Assembly: GCF_900114715.1 (NCBI RefSeq)
Contig: NZ_FOTY01000002.1
Coordinates: 1 to 64,000, forward strand
Length of the DNA stretch: 64,000 bases
Direction: 5' to 3'
From: Salibacterium qingdaonense
GTDB taxonomy: Bacteria > Bacillota > Bacilli > Bacillales > Marinococcaceae
This document shows positions 51,036 through 60,128 of the stretch, piece after piece. The notes beneath the pieces are model-generated. The model saw only the letters and a program-made list of their open reading frames with translations, ran no database searches and was not told the origin of the DNA. Position 1 is the stretch's first letter. Each line of letters starts with the position of its first letter. A program made the translations under genes and the position numbers.

Positions 51036-52130
51036 TTAATAACTGCTTTCTTCTTCATCGTCCTCTTCGGAAGCGGTTTGTATGTCTTCTGAGGAAGAAG
51101 ACTGGTTCAAAAACTGCTGAAGTTTTTCCTTGTTGGCCTGTTTATCCATTTCAAGCACAAGGCCTGCATGGGTGTATCGTGCATTTTGATACGTATCTTC
51201 AAGCGGAACCCGCATCGTGTTGATATCATTAATATCACTCAGCAGGACGTCTTTTCCAAGGCTGAGCATTTTCCCGGTAGAGACATCCGTATCAATGTTC
51301 GGGCGGACAGCGCCGATCAGCTGCGGAATTTTTGTCACACTGCTGAAGGACAGCACTTCGTCTTTCAGGAGACTCAGCATCTTCTGCTGGCGTTCCACTC
51401 TGCCGAAATCATTGTTTTCTCCCCCTCGGTAACGCACGTATTCCAGTGCTTCTTCCCCGTCCAGCTTCTGTGTTCCCGGCTGAAAATCAATATTTACATT
51501 ACCGGAATGGTCGTTATAATACATCCGTTCCTGTATGTCTACTTCTATTCCGTCAGGAGCCACTGTATCGACAACTTCTACGAAACCATCAAAATTGACT
51601 GTGGCATAATGATCGATCGCAATATCGAAATTTTCCTCTATTGTGTCACTCAGGAGATCAACACCCCCGTAGGCAAAAGAGGCATTAATTTTATTGTTCT
51701 CATAACCGGGAATATCTACATAAGAATCCCGTAGAATAGAAGCAAGGTGGACATTATTGTTTGAAGGGTTATAATTTGCGAGCATAATCGTATCCGTGCG
51801 CTGAGATCCTGACTCCTCTTCATCATCTACGCCGACCAGAAGAAAAGTAAGGTTCTCATCGGATGCATGATCAGCGTCATTATTTGAACCGTTACCGCTG
51901 TTTTCTTTCGAAGAGTCCGGTGGTGATTCTCCGCTGTTTTCACTGGAGTTATTATCTATCTGCTCTGTAGACGTATTGTTATCCTGTTCTTGTGTCGCGA
52001 ATGGCCGGCCGTCTTTGGAAAGCGTGGTGAATGTGGCAGTGACAGCCAGCACCGCAATAAGAAATGTTAAGAAGTAAAACTTCTTCTTTGCTGATGATGA
52101 TCTGCGGTATCGTTTTTTCTCTCTTGCCAC
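51036..52130 (-). CDS. LytR-CpsA-Psr family cell wall glycopolymer transferase
   Basis: 364 residues from GTG 52130, which has GAGGGGGTT 6 bp upstream; the in-frame ATG 52151 has none. A basic N-terminus and one membrane helix (about 17-37) are followed by a long Ser/Asn/Glu-rich linker (45-95). The LCP domain has FLLVGVDD, RTDTIMLANYNP, ILRDSYVDIPG and YVRYRGG-NNDFGRVERQ, with the arginines and aspartates that bind the pyrophosphate of the lipid-linked substrate. Family members attach teichoic acids or other polymers to peptidoglycan outside the cell. A Ser/Glu-rich C-terminal tail is notable. Confidence 0.88.
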   Translation of the reverse strand: MAREKKRYRRSSSAKKKFYFLTFLIAVLAVTATFTTLSKDGRPFATQEQDNNTSTEQIDNNSSENSGESPPDSSKENSGNGSNNDADHASDENLTFLLVGVDDEEESGSQRTDTIMLANYNPSNNNVHLASILRDSYVDIPGYENNKINASFAYGGVDLLSDTIEENFDIAIDHYATVNFDGFVEVVDTVAPDGIEVDIQERMYYNDHSGNVNIDFQPGTQKLDGEEALEYVRYRGGENNDFGRVERQQKMLSLLKDEVLSFSSVTKIPQLIGAVRPNIDTDVSTGKMLSLGKDVLLSDINDINTMRVPLEDTYQNARYTHAGLVLEMDKQANKEKLQQFLNQSSSSEDIQTASEEDDEEESSY

Positions 52131-52238
52131 TATATTAACCCCCTCAGACATTCAACCATGATTATAACAGAAAAAAAGGTAACTTTTGAATGAAAAATTG
52201 AAAAAATAAAACACCATTTGATGAACAATGCAAAAAAA

Positions 52239-54776
52239 TCATTCCTGCTGTCGAATATAACGCAGTGCTTCGTCCCGTGTTGTAATCTCTTTGTCCAGCA
52301 TTTTCTGTTCGAGTGAAAATAAATAATCCCGGAAATCCGGACCGGGCGCGAGCCCTGCAGCTTTTAAATCATGACCATTCAGAAGCGGCTTGAGTTCACT
52401 CCGCTTTTTTCTGTATTGCAAAAGAAATCCGGCTTGCTTTTGGTCTGTGGCAATGGATGCAAAGAAAAGGGCCTCGTCCGACACGCGGGAAGCATGGAAG
52501 TGGAAATTTCCCAGACTGATCCATTCTTTCTCATCCAGAAGGTAAAACAGATAGGACGTATTCTCCACAACGCTTTTCTGTTTCTTGGTGACAGCTGCTG
52601 CTTCTGCTGATTTAACCGTGTCTGTGTGCGTCAAATACAGACAGAAGAGGATGCAGAACCATTCCGGCAGATCTCCCGGCTGTTCCGGGGAATGTAGATA
52701 AAGCTGCAGCACGTCCTTTGTTTGACGGGTCCAGGCGGCACCGGGGAAAAAAATAGGGAGAACACCAAGTTCATCAAGACGCGACAGACTTTGAACAGGA
52801 TCAGCTTCCTTTAATAATGTCTGGAACTCAGCGGTGATTCTCGTGCGCGACAACGAAGAAACGGCTGATACCGAATAATGGATAAATGCCGTTGTTTCTT
52901 TGCTCATACGGAACTGAAAACGCTGTTCAAAACGAATGCCTCGTAGTATTCTGGTCGGATCTTCGACAAAACTCAGGTTATGGAGCACACGCAGTTTCTT
53001 TTGGTTCATATCCTCTCTACCGTGAAAATAATCAATCAGATCCCCGAAATGGGATGGGTGGAGAGAGGCAGCCATGGCATTCATTGTGAAATCCCTGCGG
53101 TACAGATCTTCTTTAATGTTGGAGCGTGATACGGTTGGAAGAGCCGCGGGTGTTTCGTAGTATTCGGTGCGTGACGTTGTAAAATCTACACGCCGCCCGG
53201 ATGGAAGGGTCACAGTAGCCGTTCCGAATGTTTCATGAACTGCAACGGTTCCATCAAACCGGTTTGCTGTCTTTTCAGCAAGTGACATCCCATTGCCTTC
53301 CACCACGATATCGATATCTTCCCCTTTCTGTCCCAGCAGAATGTCTCTTACCATTCCTCCGATAATGAAGGCATTCATATGATCTGCGGCCGCTGTCTCA
53401 CCGACGGTTTTCAACAGCTGAACAACATCTGTAGAAAGAAGAGTTTCTATCTGCGTTTTTACATTGACCTTTTCATATGATTTATCAAAAGACTGCTGCT
53501 GCAGTTGTTCAATAACGTCGGTTCGTGAGACGATACCGAGGATTTTTCCATTATTCATGACAGGAACACGTCCAATGTTATGCCGGATGAATATATTCTG
53601 TATTTCCTCAAATGATGCCGTTTGGGAGACGGTGATGCAGTCGGTGCTCATATATCCTTTAACAGGTGCATGTCCAAGGTTATGCTGAACAGCTTTATCG
53701 ATGTCACGGCGGGAGATGATACCGATCAGCTTGTCTTTTGTATTCACAACAGGAAATCCGTTATGGCCGTAGTAAATGAGACGTTTTTTTGCTTCATCGA
53801 CCCGGACGTCTTCCGTGATGGTCTTTACAGGAGCAGACATAATCGTTTCAGCGGTGATCGGGGAAGAGATGGACTGTAAAAGAAGCTTATTCACTGTTTT
53901 GAGAATATCAGCTGGATCTCCATCTTTCACAGAAGCCGAGGCTGCGCGGTTATGACCACCTCCGCCGAAATGCTGCATGACCGGAAGCAGGCTGATTCGG
54001 GTGGAGGCGGAACGACCGATGATGAACACTTTGTTTTTCATGGCGGTCACGGTGACTACAGCATCAGCACCTGTCGTTTCCATCAGCCGGGATGTTATAA
54101 CATTCAGGCTTCCTGCGTAATGTTCGGTTTCAATCATGGAAGTGATGACATCAAGCCCTTTTCCGCCGATATGTTCACAAGAGTCAAGGTACTTGCGGAA
54201 GACCTCCTGCTGCCGGGCAGAAAGCGTATTTTCAGAAAACTGCTGTACAAGTTCAAGGTCCAGGCCGTGCTCCATCAGAAATACTCCTGCTTTTAAATCA
54301 CGCAGCGTCGTTCCGGGGTAGGAAAAGGAGCCTGTATCAGTATACAGACCGAGTGCAAATAGTGTTATCTCGGACTCAGACGGTACCCATTCCCGCTTTA
54401 TCCATTCTTCGAGCAAAATGGTAATACACGCTCCAGTGTTATCAAGATAATAGGTGCTGTGCCTGCGTTTTTCTTCTTCCGAAAGAGTGTGGTGGTCAAA
54501 AACGGTAACCAGAATATCATCTTCTTCCAAAAACGCACCAGGAGTACGTTCGAGAGACGGTGTATCGGTTACAATAATGTGATTAACGTCATCCCACGGA
54601 GCGTCTTCTTCAGGGATAAAGGGAAAATGATCACGGTATATGGCAAGGTATTGTTTCACCTGTTCAGATTGTCTGCCGGAAAGTACCATAACAGCATTGG
54701 GGTATAAAGCAGATGCCGCTGCCATAGAAGCCAGGGCGTCAAAATCCATGTTTTCATGGGAAAGAATCACTTCCAT
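52239..54776 (-). CDS. Fusion of DHH phosphoesterase, two CBS domains and CCA/poly(A) nucleotidyltransferase
   Basis: 845 residues. A DHH domain (1-~200) has the metal motifs HENMDFDAL, TDT and FDHH (93-96), followed by DHHA1 with GGGGHNRAAS. Two CBS motifs follow (about 300-430, VKTITEDVRVDEAKKRL... and ...SRTDVIEQL). The C-terminal part is a class II nucleotidyltransferase with the catalytic GGMVRDILLGQKGEDIDIVV, RRDFTMNAMA and DPTRILRGIRF, then helical RNA-binding sequence. It thus joins nanoRNase/oligonucleotide hydrolase-like and tRNA 3' end adding parts, with CBS nucleotide sensing. Similar fusions exist in other bacteria and are poorly understood. It is 2 bp from the upstream gene. Confidence 0.9.
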   Translation of the reverse strand: MEVILSHENMDFDALASMAAASALYPNAVMVLSGRQSEQVKQYLAIYRDHFPFIPEEDAPWDDVNHIIVTDTPSLERTPGAFLEEDDILVTVFDHHTLSEEEKRRHSTYYLDNTGACITILLEEWIKREWVPSESEITLFALGLYTDTGSFSYPGTTLRDLKAGVFLMEHGLDLELVQQFSENTLSARQQEVFRKYLDSCEHIGGKGLDVITSMIETEHYAGSLNVITSRLMETTGADAVVTVTAMKNKVFIIGRSASTRISLLPVMQHFGGGGHNRAASASVKDGDPADILKTVNKLLLQSISSPITAETIMSAPVKTITEDVRVDEAKKRLIYYGHNGFPVVNTKDKLIGIISRRDIDKAVQHNLGHAPVKGYMSTDCITVSQTASFEEIQNIFIRHNIGRVPVMNNGKILGIVSRTDVIEQLQQQSFDKSYEKVNVKTQIETLLSTDVVQLLKTVGETAAADHMNAFIIGGMVRDILLGQKGEDIDIVVEGNGMSLAEKTANRFDGTVAVHETFGTATVTLPSGRRVDFTTSRTEYYETPAALPTVSRSNIKEDLYRRDFTMNAMAASLHPSHFGDLIDYFHGREDMNQKKLRVLHNLSFVEDPTRILRGIRFEQRFQFRMSKETTAFIHYSVSAVSSLSRTRITAEFQTLLKEADPVQSLSRLDELGVLPIFFPGAAWTRQTKDVLQLYLHSPEQPGDLPEWFCILFCLYLTHTDTVKSAEAAAVTKKQKSVVENTSYLFYLLDEKEWISLGNFHFHASRVSDEALFFASIATDQKQAGFLLQYRKKRSELKPLLNGHDLKAAGLAPGPDFRDYLFSLEQKMLDKEITTRDEALRYIRQQE

Positions 54777-54778
54777 TA

Positions 54779-55123
54779 TTATTCCTCCGGATTGTCGTTT
54801 TTGATGTGCATCAGCTGCCGGTGAAATTCTTTCAGCGCAAGCGGAAGTATATATTCAACGGTTTGGTTGGATCGGGGCATACCAACCTGTTCGAAATAAG
54901 ATTGGATATCCTGAATTTGTTCCTGCTGTTCCCGGTAAAGCCTTATCGAAGAGACATACGTTTCATTTCCAAGGTGGGCGGCTGTTTCGTTAATGTCCTT
55001 GGCCAGCTCGTCCAGCTGCGCTATTTTTCGGTACAGTTCCTGTTGTTGTTTTTCCCGGTGGGTTCCCACTATTCCATCCTCCTGCATAGACTGGTATGAC
55101 TTAGTAATGAAGTATTGTTTCAT
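54779..55123 (-). CDS. Unknown helical protein upstream of the DHH-CBS fusion
   Basis: 114 residues, rich in Gln/Glu/Lys with long amphipathic helices (THREKQQQELYRKIAQLDELAKDI). There is no membrane segment and no motif I recognise. It ends 2 bp before the fusion gene, whose ribosome binding site lies within its 3' end, so the two are co-translated. A helper or regulator of the fusion enzyme is possible but only by position. Confidence 0.6.
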   Translation of the reverse strand: MKQYFITKSYQSMQEDGIVGTHREKQQQELYRKIAQLDELAKDINETAAHLGNETYVSSIRLYREQQEQIQDIQSYFEQVGMPRSNQTVEYILPLALKEFHRQLMHIKNDNPEE

Positions 55124-55296
55124 ACAAATTTCCGCTGAAAAAAGGATTCAGGTTACAGTTTGACGAAAGTTTTCTTATTTATACTGGTACTGCGGCATAC
55201 AGCCGTGATGAGTCTGCCTGTATGATTTATATACAAGTATAAAACATACATCCTTGTTGTGTCGTGGAAGGCGAATGGAAAAAGGAGAGAATACTC

Positions 55297-55503
55297 ATGA
55301 TTGTCAGAGTACTCGTACTCGTTACAGGGTTTGGCCTGGCCTCTGCGGGAGGAGTTAGTATTATAGCTTTCCTGAACTACATTCCGGCGGGTTTGTCAGC
55401 GGTTGAATTTGTGATTTTTCTTCTGCAGCGCTCGGAATCCGCCCTGTTTATTTTAGGGTGTGTTTTGATTACAGGGAGTATATACTGGCCCGAAAATTCA
55501 TGA
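55297..55503 (+). CDS. Small two-helix membrane protein
   Basis: 68 residues from ATG 55297 (AAAGGAGAG upstream). Two hydrophobic segments: 1-25 (IVRVLVLVTGFGLASAGGVSI) and about 43-62 (ALFILGCVLITGSIYW). A short polar stretch joins them. Not recognised. It precedes yjbA in the same direction by 84 bp. The ribosome binding site and hydropathy support a real gene. Confidence 0.55.
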   Translation: MIVRVLVLVTGFGLASAGGVSIIAFLNYIPAGLSAVEFVIFLLQRSESALFILGCVLITGSIYWPENS

Positions 55504-55587
55504 GAATATTCCATCCGGTCATGAGAATAAAACAATTTTTGTCTGACTATACTGTTGATACAAATGGATAGCAAGGAGGGTGTAAGA

Positions 55588-56337
55588 ATGCCCCGAATCC
55601 GTGATGTGTGGATTAACTGGTTTGAAGGGGAAGAAAATGGATACAATGTCTGTCCTTTTCATGAATGGAATGCAGAAGACCGGATTGAAGTGCTTGATCA
55701 GGCAGAGATTGTGAAAGTATCAGAACGATTGTACGATTATGTAGAGAATCGGCTGGAAGATATTCCTGAACCGCTGCTGCATGAAGTATTTCAAAAAAGT
55801 ACGCTGCGAAAAAAGATGACAAGGATAACGCTGGATTATTGTTTTGTAATGTTTGATGGGTGGAGGGTGCTGGCTGTTGATACGCTTGGGTATAAAACGC
55901 CGATCCGAAAAAGCCGCCTTGCTCCGAAACATGAAAGAACCGTGAGAGAAATTATGGAACATGACAAATCTTCCGTATTTGACATCAAGGACATCGTTGA
56001 TGAAAAAGAGTACCATATCCTTTCGCCGCACCCGGATTATATGACCGGTTTAACGAGAAAAGAACGGCAGCTTAAACAGCTCCTTTTCATGGCGATGGAC
56101 CAATTGTATACATCCGGAGAATCAGCAGAAGTGCGGTATTGGTTCACAGAGTGGGACCCTGCCGTTTATGAAGAAATCCAATGCAGCATAAATAAAGAAA
56201 CGATGTGGCAGCAGTTTTTTGATCAAGTGAGAGACGGATGGTCCGTTCATCACTATGAATTATGCAGGAAAATGATAAAAGGTCACCCGTTTTTTGAAAA
56301 GCTGTGGAATATGCAGCACGAAGAAGAGGTGAAATGA
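55588..56337 (+). CDS. yjbA: YjbA-family (UPF0736) protein
   Basis: 249 residues from ATG 55588 (AAGGAGGGTG upstream); an in-frame ATG at 55555 has no site. The family opening IRDVWINWFEGEENGYNVC and CFVMFDGWRVLAVDTLGYKTPIRKSRL are conserved in YjbA proteins. In B. subtilis yjbA lies next to trpS, and it does here too (trpS convergent, 815 bp on). Soluble, acidic, function unknown. Confidence 0.85.
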   Translation: MPRIRDVWINWFEGEENGYNVCPFHEWNAEDRIEVLDQAEIVKVSERLYDYVENRLEDIPEPLLHEVFQKSTLRKKMTRITLDYCFVMFDGWRVLAVDTLGYKTPIRKSRLAPKHERTVREIMEHDKSSVFDIKDIVDEKEYHILSPHPDYMTGLTRKERQLKQLLFMAMDQLYTSGESAEVRYWFTEWDPAVYEEIQCSINKETMWQQFFDQVRDGWSVHHYELCRKMIKGHPFFEKLWNMQHEEEVK

Positions 56338-56407
56338 AAAGGCTTTACACTTACGCTGTTGTTCCATATAATAATAAGCAGAAAAAGTTTGTAAAGCAGG
56401 TGATGAC

Positions 56408-56521
56408 ATGGATGGACTGGCTTATGCTGTCATGCAGGGATTTACAATTCTCTTCGCAGTGGGAACCATAGGTTTTAGTGTATTGATAGGGAAAATCTGG
56501 AGAAAACAAAAGGGATACTAA
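56408..56521 (+). CDS. 37-residue single-helix membrane protein
   Basis: The frame reads MDGLAYAVMQGFTILFAVG..., with one membrane helix (about 8-28) and a basic end (KIWRKQKGY). CAGGTGAT lies about 5 bp before the ATG, and a strong terminator follows within 35 bp. These signals favour translation, but the frame is short and unrecognised. It may share the yjbA transcript (70-bp gap). Confidence 0.5.
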   Translation: MDGLAYAVMQGFTILFAVGTIGFSVLIGKIWRKQKGY

Positions 56522-56553
56522 AAACGGCTGAAGTCCGGTTAGTATGACCGAAA

Positions 56554-56597
56554 CCCCCGTGCGATTCTTCGAAGAATCGTGCGGGGTTTTATTTTTA
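56554..56597 (+). terminator. Strong terminator after yjbA and the small membrane gene
   Basis: CCCGTGCGATTCTT pairs with AAGAATCGTGCGGG (14 bp, two of them G-U in RNA), followed by TTTTATTTTT. Confidence 0.9.
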
Positions 56598-56644
56598 GAC
56601 CGGTGTTTTTGAGGAGCCGGATCCAGCGTTGATACCGTTTGAAT

Positions 56645-56776
56645 GAGAATCAATCGAGAAACTTGGAGAATCGATCGAGAAATTATGGGAATCAATCGAG
56701 AAAAGTGAAAAAATAGAGAGAATCGATGCAGAAATGACAGAATCGATGCAGAAATACCGAGAATCGATTCATAAAG
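56645..56776. repeat. Degenerate tandem repeats of about 20-22 bp
   Basis: Six imperfect units share the core GAGAATCRATCGAGAAA or its variant GAATCGATGCAGAAA. The first three carry ATCGAGAAA and the next two ATCGATGCAGAAA, so two sub-types are arranged in blocks. Spacing varies from about 20 to 29 bp. There are no uniform spacers as in CRISPR. It is non-coding and lies between the yjbA terminator and repeat B copy 3. Confidence 0.65.
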
Positions 56777-56826
56777 GTGTCCGTAAGTAATAAGGTGGGG
56801 AGAATAAAAGAAAACCTTCTCAGCAC

Positions 56827-57073
56827 GCCTGTCGATTTACCATATAAAGGAATGGGGGCAGGTTCTATGAGGAGGGTGTATTTGTGATCAAAGCATGTAT
56901 CCCCCCTTTCTTTTTCGTTGGACGGAGCCGTCTGCCCGACTCCAGCGGGAGAAGCGTCAGCCGAAGATCACCGGGTGATTTTCCCGGTAGCTGAGGCGAC
57001 GCCCGCGGAAAGCGGGCAGGAAAGGCGGAGTCCAACGAAACGCTTCCTATATTTGGATAATTAATAGTCGTGC
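56827..57073 (+). repeat. Repeat family B, copy 3 (inner module replaced)
   Basis: About 247 bp. Both flanks of the outer hairpin (CGTTGGACGGAGCCGTCTG to CGGAGTCCAACG) match copies 1 and 2. The inner 75-bp hairpin with GATCGGC/GCCGATC is missing and replaced by the short hairpin ACCGGG-TGATTTT-CCCGGT. Same orientation as the other copies. The terminal inverted repeat has decayed at the right end. Confidence 0.85.
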
Positions 57074-57084
57074 CTTCTCAGGAT

Positions 57085-57119
57085 AAAAAAACCGAACGAT
57101 TCATGAAAGAATCGTTCGG
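57085..57119 (-). terminator. Terminator of trpS
   Basis: CCGAACGATTC pairs with GAATCGTTCGG around ATGAAA, with an A-run at 57085-57091 that is the T-run on the minus strand. Confidence 0.85.
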
Positions 57120-57151
57120 AAAAAGTCGTTGTATTCCAAAACGCGCTTTGT

Positions 57152-58186
<1,035 letters not shown>

Positions 58187-58296
58187 TTATCATATCGAAA
58201 GTCGCCCCCTCCGTAAACCACAATCACAGAGGGACATGCATGTCTTCTGCTGTTCAGGCATACACTGACCACAGAGTATACCTAAAGGGTGGTTTC

Positions 58297-59451
58297 ATGC
58301 GCATTCACATATGGACAGCCTCTATAGGGGCCGGCCACAATGAAGCAGCCCGGGTGCTGCAGCAGGAATGGAGGACACAGGGACATACAGCAGAGATCTA
58401 TTATCCGCTCGAAACCGGTCCGCATTTATTTTTTAAGCTTGGTAAGAATGGGTACAAGCTGCTCGTAACATGGTTTCCCTCTCTCTGGAGACACCTTTCA
58501 GAAAAAAAACTGCCGGTTCAAAGCGCGGTCCCGCCGGGAGGATGGTGGCCGGAGACTATTCGGACGGCGCTCGATGCAGATGCTGTCGTATCTGTCCATC
58601 CTATCCTGACAGCTCTGGCAGCTTCGGCGAAGGGAAAGTGTCCGAATATAAAGCTGTTTCATGCAGCAACAGACTATTGGCACGTACCGGCAGCCAACCT
58701 CCCGGAAGTGGATGGAGTGTTTCTGCCAAAGCAGGTGGGGACAGACCATCCGGCATCCCCGGTAATGCCGTTTGGGATACCGGCATACTTTCAAAAAAGT
58801 CCTTTTTCGAAAAAAGAATGCTGCCTGGCAAACGGATGGGACCCGGAAAAGCCGCTTATTTTGATGAGCGGAGGAGGGGAAGGTCCATTCCCTTATCAGA
58901 AACTCCTTCGCGCCACCCGGAACCTCCACCCCTTGTGTACGATCGTACTATGCAGCGGGAAGTGGAAAGAGCCGCGCCGGATGGTGATGGAAGGTCATGA
59001 CGTATTCTTGTATCCATGGAGGAAGGAGTTCAAAAATTATCTTCAGATATGCGATGTTCTCGTTACAAAAGCCGGGGGTATGACGCTGACAGAGGCGTTT
59101 CTCTATGAAACCCCTGTCGTCATAACTGCTCCTCTCCCCGGACAGGAAGAAAAGAACGCCCGTTATGCCTTGTGCCGTCAGGCCGCCCGGCAGGGAAACT
59201 GTCCCGATACGGTATGGAAGCATGTATCAACACTGCTGCAGTCACCGTTTGAGAGAGAACGTATGAAAAGAAGACAAAAGCGGCTTCAGCAGCCGGATAG
59301 TGTGAAACGGATAACCCAAACGGTATGCCGGGTCGTCACTGCTTCCGGTGCTTCAGCCCCATATATACCGCAAGTACAGGAACAGCGGCAAGCAGAGTCA
59401 GCCCAAGCGGGGTTTTTCCAAGAAGCGGAAACCAGTTTGACAAAAGAATAA
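58297..59451 (+). CDS. UgtP/MGD-type glycolipid glycosyltransferase
   Basis: 384 residues from ATG 58297 (AAAGGGTGG upstream); longer in-frame starts have no site. The N-terminal domain opens with WTASIGAGHNEAARVLQQEW, the MGD synthase/UgtP pattern. The C-terminal GT-B domain has LMSGGGEGP and the donor site TKAGGMTLTEAFLYETPVV and PGQEEKNA. It probably transfers glucose or another hexose to diacylglycerol at the inner membrane face. The last 38 residues overlap a small antisense gene and look non-conserved. Confidence 0.85.
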   Translation: MRIHIWTASIGAGHNEAARVLQQEWRTQGHTAEIYYPLETGPHLFFKLGKNGYKLLVTWFPSLWRHLSEKKLPVQSAVPPGGWWPETIRTALDADAVVSVHPILTALAASAKGKCPNIKLFHAATDYWHVPAANLPEVDGVFLPKQVGTDHPASPVMPFGIPAYFQKSPFSKKECCLANGWDPEKPLILMSGGGEGPFPYQKLLRATRNLHPLCTIVLCSGKWKEPRRMVMEGHDVFLYPWRKEFKNYLQICDVLVTKAGGMTLTEAFLYETPVVITAPLPGQEEKNARYALCRQAARQGNCPDTVWKHVSTLLQSPFERERMKRRQKRLQQPDSVKRITQTVCRVVTASGASAPYIPQVQEQRQAESAQAGFFQEAETSLTKE

Positions 59452-59503
59452 AAGCAGCCGCCGTTGCGGTCAGGATGTAAAGAATAACCCGTAAAATGTT
59501 CAT
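59336..59503 (-). CDS. Small two-helix membrane protein overlapping a glycosyltransferase gene
   Basis: 55 residues from ATG 59503 (GAAGGTGG upstream). Two membrane helices: LRVILYILTATAAAFILLSNW and LGLTLLAAVPVLAVYMGL, then a basic KHRKQ end. Its 3' 116 bp lie antisense within the end of the glycosyltransferase gene, so both cannot be under free selection there. Hydropathy and ribosome binding site favour this gene being real; in that case the glycosyltransferase tail is the by-product. A longer in-frame start at 59596 would run into the tlpA-like gene. Confidence 0.6.
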   Translation of the reverse strand: MNILRVILYILTATAAAFILLSNWFPLLGKTPLGLTLLAAVPVLAVYMGLKHRKQ

Positions 59504-59540
59504 GTAAACCACCTTCAGATCATGAAAGGAAGGATCTTTC

Positions 59541-60083
59541 ATGCGATTTTTCCAGAAAAGATTAATGTTTATGACCTTATGCGGTCTCATATGCATAACC
59601 GGTTTATTTTATCAGGCTTCTTATAATCCAGCAAAGCCGGCCTCCGGTTATCCGGCTGCCGGACAGGCTGAAGCGGCAGCAGACCTTAAGCTTGAAGGAA
59701 TGGATGAACAAACTTATGAACTGTCTTCCTTTATGGATAAGCCGCTGCTTGTCACTTTTTTTGCAAGCTGGTGCGGTATCTGCAGTCGTGAACTGCCGCA
59801 GCTGTCCGCTTACCAGGAAAAACACAAAGAGAACTGGAACATGGCAGCCATAAATGTGACAAAAGAAGAGATTAATTTGGAAGGTGTTCGTTCATTTGCA
59901 CGTGGTCTTACGGTCCCGGTTCTTTTGGATAGAAAAGGGGAAGCGATGGATCATTTCGGGGTGAGAGGAGTTCCCGCTTCTTTTTTACTGAATGAACGAG
60001 GTGCCGTCATCAAGAGATTCTACGGCCCGATTGAAAAAGACGAGCTGGAAAAGGCATTGTCGGATGTTCAGGCCGGAGCCTGA
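59541..60083 (+). CDS. TlpA/ResA-type membrane-anchored thiol-disulfide oxidoreductase
   Basis: 180 residues. An N-terminal uncleaved anchor or signal (about 8-26, LMFMTLCGLICITGLFYQAS) leads to a thioredoxin-fold domain outside the membrane. The active site is WCGIC (CxxC), in FFASWCGICSRELPQLS. GVRGVPASFLLNERGAVIKRFYG contains the cis-proline. Family members reduce apocytochrome c or other exported disulfides. The ATG has AAAGGAAGG upstream, with only 37 bp to the divergent small gene. In contrast to the redoxin at 36788, both cysteines are encoded as normal. Confidence 0.87.
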   Translation: MRFFQKRLMFMTLCGLICITGLFYQASYNPAKPASGYPAAGQAEAAADLKLEGMDEQTYELSSFMDKPLLVTFFASWCGICSRELPQLSAYQEKHKENWNMAAINVTKEEINLEGVRSFARGLTVPVLLDRKGEAMDHFGVRGVPASFLLNERGAVIKRFYGPIEKDELEKALSDVQAGA

Positions 60084-60128
60084 GGACAAAGTGGAGAGAT
60101 CACCCTCTTTGTCCCGGGAATCAGTGTA

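Noticed and set aside
56645-56776. CRISPR-like appearance of short repeats
   Set aside because: Units are contiguous, unequal in length and degenerate. There are no unique spacers and no cas genes.
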